Part shown: piece after piece, positions 53,301 to 58,719 of the stretch
Layout: each line of letters starts with the position of its first letter
Position numbering within the stretch: the first letter of the stretch is position 1
From: DATAEE01 sp963725145
GTDB lineage: Bacteria > Acidobacteriota > Vicinamibacteria > Vicinamibacterales > 2-12-FULL-66-21
Assembly (NCBI GenBank): GCA_963725145.1
Contig: CAVRXL010000013.1
Coordinates: 1,426,001 to 1,490,000 of the forward strand
Direction: 5' to 3'
Length of the DNA: 64,000 nucleotides
Made by a program: the position numbers and the translations under genes
The notes under the pieces: generated by a model
What the model was told of the DNA's origin: nothing
The model's input: the letters and a program-made list of their open reading frames with translations, nothing else
The model's database searches: none

Positions 53301-53370
53301 CCGTCTGGGCGGCGATGGGAGCCGCGAACGCGACGATCACCGCGATCATCGCGCACACCCGCTTGGCCAT
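50341..53370 (-). CDS. Oar-like TonB-dependent receptor (receptor 1)
   Basis: 1009 residues. Signal MIAVIVAFAAPIAAQ. Carboxypeptidase-regulatory-like domain (GTVEGIVKDPTGGVLPGVTV, residues 26-105), then plug (RRWENFVLLSPGVTNDG) and a large barrel ending QLGIKFIW. This is the Oar/Cna-B type TonB receptor expanded in Acidobacteriota; ligand likely a sugar, peptide or siderophore but not deducible. GGAGGAAG precedes ATG. No TonB/ExbBD or substrate-binding lipoprotein is adjacent. It is convergent with the VWFA gene. Confidence 0.93.
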   Translation of the reverse strand: MAKRVCAMIAVIVAFAAPIAAQTAASGTVEGIVKDPTGGVLPGVTVIVRNMETNVARETVTDEGGRYRAAALQPGRYEVSAELAGFEGSKISDVIVQVGQNVPIDVQMRPAGVSETLTVSGESPVIDIARTDVSNVVGQQAITNLPINGRRWENFVLLSPGVTNDGNFGLVSYRGISGLYNNNTVDGVDNNQAFFSEARGRTRTSYTISQAAIREFQVGISNFSAEFGRAAGGTVNAVTKSGTNTMHGEGFYFLRDDAFQAREPFTPTKPEELRQQFGVSVGGPLKRDRVFFFANYDQQLRDFPGFVRTGNATFLESACTAPGCASTRAYLESLSGFFPREGNNRIFLGKVDAALSPKHNLSVQYNLHRWKSPNGIQTQPILSGVSNDANGSDIVETDFAVASLNSVLSNKLLNEFRVQVGRDFEAQEPNALGPATTFSGNAGIAYGMPNFLPRPKYPNERRYQFIDNMSYYMGSHSLKAGFDLNYVREDVINLFEGGGVYSYANLNGIASDCPAGASGCVRVADATPGRHYTTYRQAFDLRGTGFAGDVFFTTTDYNFFIQDTWTVGPQLTLNLGLRYEYQKLPQPGDTEVRGVVFTGNPNYPLTQSFNQDKNNWGPRFGFTYDFGGNHTTIVKGGYGIYFGRTSNSVLMSALTNNAVTFATYQFNATSAGAPTYPNVLGAPPTTPGSVPAIQYLSPDLERPEIHMGDVTFERELRENLTVSASYLFSRGTHMPLFIDTNLPAPNSNVTFVLGGQNLGTFPFYRGTRPDTRITSAIQVLDVVDSRYHGLVLQANRRFSRGLLFNVNYTLSEATDDGQNSTTFISGFSNVVDPNNLADEEGTSNFDRRHRFIASFHYAPERLWGIQFGGVLTVESGLPVDPTISVNMAGTGAIVTNTSNGSGGSFRAPFLERNSFRQEGRRTFDMRLSKSFDLSDRGQLVLLWEAFNLFNTVNYTSFGAIRYNGAAAFNTATNTATVTLTENTGFLVPTAASNTLFGPRDMQLGIKFIW

Positions 53371-53444
53371 GCACTTCCTCCTGGAGAATTTCAGAGAATG
53401 ACTATGGTAGTGCGAGTTCTCGCCTCGATACGTCGAATTTACCC

Positions 53445-53468
53445 GGCAGCCCTAAAGGCTGCGCTACT
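53445..53468. repeat. Dispersed palindrome (reverse of TAGCGCAGCC family)
   Basis: GGCAGCCCTAAAGGCTGCGC followed by TA. On the reverse strand it reads TAGCGCAGCC and its TAG is the stop codon of the peroxiredoxin gene. Same family as 29998 and 44224. Confidence 0.65.
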
Positions 53469-54033
53469 CTTTCTTCAAGCGCGCGCACGCGCCGACGGCG
53501 CCTGCTGGATCAATCGCGGCGTTCCCCTGCTCGATGTGCTGGATGATGCCGTTCGTATCGACGACGAAGGTCGTTCGGCGGGCCACGCCGTTGGCCTCAT
53601 CCAGGATGCCGTACTTCTTCGCGACTTCCCGCTTCGAGTCGCTGAGGATGGGGAACTCCGCACCGAGCTGCTTCGCGAACGCCATGTTCGCCCAGACGCT
53701 ATCGACGCTCAGACCGAAGATTACGGTGTTGGTCTCCGTGAACTTGCCGGCATTGTCCCGATACTGGGACATCTCCTTCGTTCAACCCGGAGAGAAGGCG
53801 GCCGGGAACCACGCCATCACGACGTTCTGCTTCCCCTTGAACGAGCTGAGGGTGACCTCTTTCCGCTCCGGCCGTCCACCTTCGGTGGTGGGCGGCGCGA
53901 AGTACGCCAACGTGAAGTCAGGCGCGGGTTCGCCGACCTTGACGGCCGGTGGCGGCGGGGGAGGCGGTGGCGTCGGAGGCGGCGCTGCAGGCTGCTGCAT
54001 GGCAAGCATCAGAGCAATAGAACTAATCACCAT
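53464..54033 (-). CDS. PrxQ/BCP-like peroxiredoxin, probable selenoprotein (Sec84)
   Basis: 189 residues if the in-frame TGA at 53782-53784 is read as selenocysteine. N-terminal signal-like segment (MVISSIALMLAM), Pro-rich linker (APPPTPPPPPPPP), then the thioredoxin fold: VGEPAPDFTL, VVMAWFPAAFSPG-Sec-TKEMSQYRDN, VIFGLSVDSVWANMAFAKQ, FPILSDSKREVAKKYGI and TTFVVDTNGIIQHIEQGN. The TGA stands exactly where PrxQ/BCP proteins have the peroxidatic Cys (PGCTKE). A Cys in GACARL near the C-terminus could resolve it. ATG 54033 has TAGAAT 6 nt upstream. A hairpin follows the TGA at SECIS-like spacing. It would reduce peroxides in the cell envelope. Alternative: a TGC-to-TGA change. Confidence 0.8.
53754..53784 (-). 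promoter_or_regulatory. Sec UGA codon with SECIS-like hairpin
   Basis: TGA (53784-53782), 10 nt, then a 6-bp stem TGTCCC/GGGACA enclosing loop AGTATC (53765-53760). G is the second loop base, which fits the relaxed bacterial SECIS pattern; the loop is not the GGUCU of fdnG. 16 nt separate UGA from the loop. Confidence 0.6.
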
Positions 54034-54039
54034 TGGCAC

Positions 54040-54045
54040 ATTCTA
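54040..54045 (-). promoter_or_regulatory. -10 hexamer TAGAAT for a leaderless transcript
   Basis: Reverse-strand TAGAAT ends 6 nt before ATG 54033 of the peroxiredoxin gene. Confidence 0.5.
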
Positions 54046-54067
54046 ATGCCGAACGCCGGAGGCCGCA

Positions 54068-54928
54068 TTAGTCGTTGATCGCTTGTCGTGTCCGGGAAAC
54101 CGCCTCCTGGAGGTAATGCTTGTCCAGCTCGATTCCGACGAAATCGAGGCCGAGGCCGGCACAGGCGACCGCGGTGCCGCCCAGGCCCAGGAACGGGTCA
54201 AGGACGAGGCCGATCCGCTTCAACCCGTGGAGCCGGAGGCAGTATTCGGGCAGCCGGGGCGGGAACGTCGCCGGGTGAGGACGGTCCTTGTCCCGGCTCT
54301 GGATGGTCTCGTACGGGATGAACCACGTGTTGCCCCGGCAGCGGACGCCTCCGCCGGCGGCGCGCCAGCGGGCGATGTTCGACGGATCCTGATATCGGAC
54401 GCCGATCGCCCGCCGGTCCAGCCGCGTGCGGCCCTTGTGCGTGAAGTGGAAAATGAATTCCTGACAATCGTTGAGAAAACGGTCGCTGTTGATCGGCTTG
54501 TAGTGGCCGACCGCCAGGTCTTTGTCCAGGCCGGCCCGGGCGCCGGCCGAATCGCGGTCGATCGCAATCGACTTGATCCAGTGGATCACGTTTTGGAGCG
54601 CCAGGCGGCGGCGCGCTGTCTGCGCCACGTCCATGGCCGTCCACGGGTCGCTCGGCTTCGCCCCGACATTCAGGAAAAGCGACCCTGCCGGCAACAGCGT
54701 CCTCGCGACCGCCCCAATCCAGGCATCGGTCCAGTCAAGGTATCCCGCGCGCGGCAGCGCGTCGTGGTACGAGCGGTACCGGATGCCGAGATTGTAAGGA
54801 GGGGAGGTGACGACGACGCTTACGGAGTGTTCGGCGAAGTCGGGGAGAACGTCGAGGCAGTCGCCGAGAAAAAAACGGAGGACCGCCCTCCCTTTTCGGA
54901 GGGTGGTGTGCGGGGCGTACCCCTTCAA
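54068..54928 (-). CDS. Beta-class DNA N4/N6 methyltransferase
   Basis: 286 residues. The catalytic motif comes first (SVVVTSPPYNLGIRYRS, motif IV) and the SAM-binding motif last (LVLDPFLGLGGTAVACAGLG and FVGIELDKHYLQ), the order of beta-class amino-methyltransferases. It methylates adenine N6 or cytosine N4; recognition sequence unknown. No restriction gene is nearby, so it is an orphan. Its ATG at 54928 overlaps the stop of the small Cys protein gene (54925), coupling the two. Confidence 0.9.
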   Translation of the reverse strand: MKGYAPHTTLRKGRAVLRFFLGDCLDVLPDFAEHSVSVVVTSPPYNLGIRYRSYHDALPRAGYLDWTDAWIGAVARTLLPAGSLFLNVGAKPSDPWTAMDVAQTARRRLALQNVIHWIKSIAIDRDSAGARAGLDKDLAVGHYKPINSDRFLNDCQEFIFHFTHKGRTRLDRRAIGVRYQDPSNIARWRAAGGGVRCRGNTWFIPYETIQSRDKDRPHPATFPPRLPEYCLRLHGLKRIGLVLDPFLGLGGTAVACAGLGLDFVGIELDKHYLQEAVSRTRQAIND

Positions 54929-55137
54929 GAAGCCTTGGCGGTAATAGCGACCGGCAGCCGCGCCCCGAACCGAGCCGCTCCAACGGTGTGGTTGCGGCGG
55001 TGGCCGTGGTCGGCGCAGGCCGCCCCCTTCTCTTCCACGTATGCGACCTCACGGCTGGTGGCGACCTCGCGATAGCGGCCGATCACACAACCGCACGTCA
55101 ACTTCGTAAACCCGAGAAGGCGAACGAGAGAGCTCAT
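54925..55137 (-). CDS. Small Cys/His protein coupled to the DNA methyltransferase
   Basis: 70 residues with GGAGAA 10 nt before the ATG. LTCGCVIGRYREVATSREVA and GAACADHGHRRNHTVGA give a CxC and a C-x2-H-x1-H-x3-H group that could bind zinc. No family recognised. Its stop overlaps the methyltransferase start, so they are translated together; it may be a partner or regulator of the enzyme. Confidence 0.65.
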   Translation of the reverse strand: MSSLVRLLGFTKLTCGCVIGRYREVATSREVAYVEEKGAACADHGHRRNHTVGAARFGARLPVAITAKAS

Positions 55138-55376
55138 AAACCCGTTTCTCCTGTTCAGTTATTGAGCAAGTGTCGTGCCGTGCAATCGGTCGCCGCGTTC
55201 GACACGTTTCGCAGTGATTTCACCACAGGATAACGGCGGTAGACGGGGCAACGAACACGCACCCGTGGATTCCGCGCGACGGAAGTTTGGATCGGGCCGC
55301 CCCTAAGGCTGCTGCAAGGAAGACAAAGTGTTGCGCGTGCGGCTGACTCTTGATTGAGATGAGACGCCGCTGACAG
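55138..55376. other. Spacer without a gene
   Basis: 239 bp upstream of the small Cys protein and past the end of the fused transporter gene. A fragment CCCCTAAGGCTGCTGC near 55301 resembles one half of the TAGCGCAGCC palindrome. No promoter stands out. Confidence 0.4.
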
Positions 55377-58300
55377 TTATGTGCCCCGGCGGACCGCCGC
55401 GGCGCGACTTGTGTCGCCGAGAATCTCGAGCGCCCGGGCGAGTCCTTCGCGCGCTTGGGCCGAGGCGGGATCCAGCGTGAGCGCATCGGAGAAATACTCT
55501 CCGGCGGAGGTCGCGTTCGCCGCCTGCAGCTCCAGCGTGCCGAGATTGACGTACGCGACGGGGTCCTCCGGGCTGGCCCGAAGCGCTGCCTGGAAGGCCT
55601 CGCGCGCGCGGTCCGTCCGGCCGAGCGCGCCGTACGCCGCTCCAGCCAGGTTCAGCGCCCGATGGTCGCCAGGCCGGAGCGCGGCCGCGCGCTCGGCAAG
55701 CTCCGCGGCTTTTGGCGGGTTGCCCTTGAGGAACTCGAGGCTGGCGGCGTAATAGAGCGTCGCCGGCGCGTTCGGAGCGGCGGTCTCCAACCCCGCGACG
55801 ACGGTCGACAACCCTTCCTGGTCCTGCTCATCCGCAACAACGGACGCGAGCTGTTCGAGCACGGCGAGGTTTCCGGGCTCCAGCTTGCCCGCCTCGATGA
55901 TCAGCCTTCGGGCGAGCACAAAATCGCCCCGACCCGCGGCGATCCGGGAGCGCTCCAGCCTGGCCTGGACGTTCCGGGGGTCCCGGCCGACGAGCTCGGA
56001 GAGCAACCGGTCGGCTTCGTCGATCCGCTGAAGGGCGCCGGCCGCCCGGCCAAGCGCCTCGAGCGTCTGGCGATCGCGGGGGTCCAGCCGGGCCGCCCGA
56101 GTCAGGTCTTCCAGGGCGGCCGTGTGGGCGTCAGACGCAAGCTGCATCAGGCCGCGATCGCGCCAATCGGAGGCGGTGGCGGCCGCGAATGCCTGCGCGA
56201 CCGCGGGCGGTCTGCGGGCCCGCGCGGCCCGGTCGCGAAGGTCGCGCGCGTTCTCGTCGCTCGACCGGCCGAAGATGGCGCGGGGCGCCGAGAACTCCAG
56301 CGCAAGTCGATCGTCGGTCTGAATCGCGCTGCCGGCTCCGAACGCGCGCAGATCGTCGCCGTCGCCCGCGAAGAGCGACAGCAGCCCGAACGGCGACCGG
56401 ACGCCTACCTCGCCCAGATCCTGGCGAACTTCCGCGCGCGCCATCGCCCGCGCGACGCGGTCGCCATCCGGCCGAACGCCCGAGGGCCCTCCAATCAGGA
56501 GCAGGTCGCCTTCGCCCACGAGCCACATCGTCCCGTCGGGAAAAACCGACGCGAAGGTCGCGGCGATCGAACGCAGATCGGCCTGGCTGATGTCGTACGT
56601 GTGGGTCCACTGGCACAGCAGACCCTGCGGCGCGAGTCGCGCGCGCGCCGATTCGAAGAACTCGCGGGTGAACAGGCCGGCGACTCCCGCCATCCACGGG
56701 TTCGACGGCTCGGAGATGATGACGTCGTATGTCTGCGTGCCGAGCGCGAGATGCGAACGCCCGTCGCCCACGACCAGACGAAGACGAGGATCGCGGAGGG
56801 CGTTGCGATTCTCCGCGACGAAGTGCGCTGAGGCCTCGACGACTTCATGGGAGATTTCGAGCACGTCTACCCGCGAGACATCGTGGGCGAGCGCCGAGCC
56901 GGCCGTGACGCCGCTGCCGAGGCCGACGATTGCCACGTCGCGCGGCGAGCCGTGCAGTACGAGCGGCAGATGGGCGAGCAGCCGCTGCGTCAGCATGTCG
57001 GCGTCGTTCGAGGCGTCCACCTTGCCGTCGATGGCCATCGCGATCGACGCGGCCGTCTTTCGGACGCTGACGGTGCCGGCAGCCCCTTCACGATAGTAGA
57101 GAAGTGTCCCGGCGGAGAGCCCCGTCTCGAGATCCCCGCCACGCAGGTACGGCGCGTACTTGTAGGCGCCGGCGGAGAGCATCTCCGGATTCCATGCGGG
57201 CGCAAGAAGGACGCCGGCGGCGGAGGCGGCCGCGGCCGCGCCGAGCGACATCGACGTCACCGTCCGCGCGCCCGACGTCAGCGCGAGGAGGGCGGCGACG
57301 ATCGCGCCTGCGATCGCGAGGGTGACGATCGTGCCGCGCAGGCCGAGCGCCGGAACGAGCAGCCACCCGCCGGCGAGCGATCCCGCGATCGCGCCAATCG
57401 TGTTCGCCACGTAGACGCGAGCCGCCGAGGGAGCGTCCGCGCCGTTCGCCGCCAGCGCCATCGGAAACGCGGCGCCGAGGGCGAGCGTGATCGGAAGGAG
57501 CAGCGCCGCGCCGAACGCGAGCTCGGCTCCCACGATCCACCCGAAGCTCGCATCGGGCCGCGCGACCCATTCCCCGACGATGAGGGGACCGCGGCCGATG
57601 AACACCAACGCCACGCCCGCGCCGGCCGAGCCGACGAGAAACGCCGCCGCGAGGCCCAGGATCGGACGCGTCATCCGCCGGGCGAGCGCGGCGCCGGCCG
57701 CCGCGCCGAGCGCGATCCCGGCGACGAAGGTGACGAGCATGCCGCTGAAGGCGTAGCTCGTCGGACCGATCACCATCGCCAGCACGCGGGTCCAGGCGAC
57801 CTCGTACGCCAACCCGACGAAGCCGGATATTCCTATCGCGATCAGAACCGGTGCACTGGGTGCTCTGGGTGCCCTCGGTGCACTGGGTGCGGGTGCACCG
57901 GGTGCAGGTGCCCCCGGTGCTAGTGCTGGTGCTCTCCGTGCCTGCAACCAGAAACCCGTCGCAACGATCAGATTGATGGCAACCCCAACGAGCGTCGTGC
58001 CTCGAAGTCCGAGTGCCGGGAGGAGAACGAAGCCCGCTGCCGCCGCGCCAAACGCGGCGCCGACGGTGTTGGCGGCGTAGAGGGCGCTGGCGCCAGCCGA
58101 GCGCCCGGCGAGCGCTCGGACCGCCATGGGGAATGTCGCCCCCATCGCCATCGTCGGGACGGCAAGCGCCGCGAGCGCGATAGCGACGCGCATCGGACCG
58201 AACCACGCGCCGCCGCCGTCCCCGTACGCGGCGGCGAGAAGCGGCTGCGCCACGGCAATCGCGAACGGGACGATCGCGGCCGACAGCGCGATGAGGAGCT

Positions 58301-58655
58301 CGAACAGCGCGCACGCGCGAAGCGCCCCCGCCGGCGTCAACCTCTCGACGCGTCGTCCCGCGAGCGCGGCACCGGCGGCGAGTCCGCCCATGAACGCGGT
58401 AAGCACCGTGCTGACGGCGGCGACGGTGTGGCCCAGATGGAGCGCGAGGAGCCGCAGCCACGCGACTTCATAGAGCAGTGCAGCCGCTCCCGAGAGACAG
58501 TAGAGGGCAAGGAATACGAATGGGGCCGGGGACGCAGGGCTTGGGGACTGATCCTCGGGGGTTGGGGCCTGGGATTTGGGGCCTGGGGACTGGGGCTTGG
58601 TGACTAGGGCCTGGGGCTTGGGTCTGGAGGATCGACGTGGCATGGGCCTGGGCAA
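55377..58655 (-). CDS. Fused MFS-like transporter/spermidine synthase-like protein with TPR tail
   Basis: 1092 residues. The N-terminus (RPMPRRSSRPKPQALVTKPQ and on to residue 45) is Pro/Ser-rich and encoded by a 7-mer array. Residues 48-470 form about 14 membrane helices (FVFLALYCLSGAAALLYEVA; GFVGLAYEVAWTRVLAMVIG) with an Ala-Pro linker near 245-275. Residues 560-760 are a spermidine-synthase-like fold (VAIVGLGSGVTAGSAL, DVLEISHEVVEA, DVIISEPSNPWMAG). From about 850 TPR repeats follow (LDPRDRQTLEALGRAAGALQ, FQAALRASPEDPVAYVNLG). Fused proteins of this type exist in many phyla; substrate unknown. The start may lie after the array, but no better codon exists. Confidence 0.82.
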   Translation of the reverse strand: MPRPMPRRSSRPKPQALVTKPQSPGPKSQAPTPEDQSPSPASPAPFVFLALYCLSGAAALLYEVAWLRLLALHLGHTVAAVSTVLTAFMGGLAAGAALAGRRVERLTPAGALRACALFELLIALSAAIVPFAIAVAQPLLAAAYGDGGGAWFGPMRVAIALAALAVPTMAMGATFPMAVRALAGRSAGASALYAANTVGAAFGAAAAGFVLLPALGLRGTTLVGVAINLIVATGFWLQARRAPALAPGAPAPGAPAPSAPRAPRAPSAPVLIAIGISGFVGLAYEVAWTRVLAMVIGPTSYAFSGMLVTFVAGIALGAAAGAALARRMTRPILGLAAAFLVGSAGAGVALVFIGRGPLIVGEWVARPDASFGWIVGAELAFGAALLLPITLALGAAFPMALAANGADAPSAARVYVANTIGAIAGSLAGGWLLVPALGLRGTIVTLAIAGAIVAALLALTSGARTVTSMSLGAAAAASAAGVLLAPAWNPEMLSAGAYKYAPYLRGGDLETGLSAGTLLYYREGAAGTVSVRKTAASIAMAIDGKVDASNDADMLTQRLLAHLPLVLHGSPRDVAIVGLGSGVTAGSALAHDVSRVDVLEISHEVVEASAHFVAENRNALRDPRLRLVVGDGRSHLALGTQTYDVIISEPSNPWMAGVAGLFTREFFESARARLAPQGLLCQWTHTYDISQADLRSIAATFASVFPDGTMWLVGEGDLLLIGGPSGVRPDGDRVARAMARAEVRQDLGEVGVRSPFGLLSLFAGDGDDLRAFGAGSAIQTDDRLALEFSAPRAIFGRSSDENARDLRDRAARARRPPAVAQAFAAATASDWRDRGLMQLASDAHTAALEDLTRAARLDPRDRQTLEALGRAAGALQRIDEADRLLSELVGRDPRNVQARLERSRIAAGRGDFVLARRLIIEAGKLEPGNLAVLEQLASVVADEQDQEGLSTVVAGLETAAPNAPATLYYAASLEFLKGNPPKAAELAERAAALRPGDHRALNLAGAAYGALGRTDRAREAFQAALRASPEDPVAYVNLGTLELQAANATSAGEYFSDALTLDPASAQAREGLARALEILGDTSRAAAVRRGT
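57853..57945. repeat. GGTGC-based 9-bp repeat in a coding linker
   Basis: Copies of GGTGCACTG, GGTGCTCTG and GGTGCACCG, about nine in phase, encode an Ala-Pro linker (APGAPAPGAPAP) between two membrane bundles of the fused transporter. Confidence 0.65.
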
Positions 58656-58719
58656 GGTCGGGCGACGGGGCCTGGGAGAGAACCCTCCCAGGCCCCAGGC
58701 CCTGAGCCCTAAGCCCTAG
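58537..58719. repeat. Strict 7-bp array GGGCYTG with inverted arm
   Basis: Thirteen in-phase 7-mers from 58537 to 58627 (GGGCTTG, GGGACTG, GGGGTTG, GGGCCTG and variants). A spacer with more GGGCCTG follows, then an inverted arm 58689-58719 (CAGGCCC twice, TGAGCCC, TAAGCCC, TAG). The direct arm is inside the N-terminal codons of the fused transporter; the inverted arm begins at the TAG stop of TonB receptor 2. Confidence 0.9.

Noticed and set aside
53782..53784. Premature stop making the peroxiredoxin a pseudogene
   Set aside because: The break falls exactly on the catalytic Cys position, the frame is otherwise intact, and a hairpin follows; decay would rarely hit that codon alone.
57088..58461. 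Second reverse frame inside the fused transporter
   Set aside because: Arg-rich shadow of the membrane protein with no start signal.
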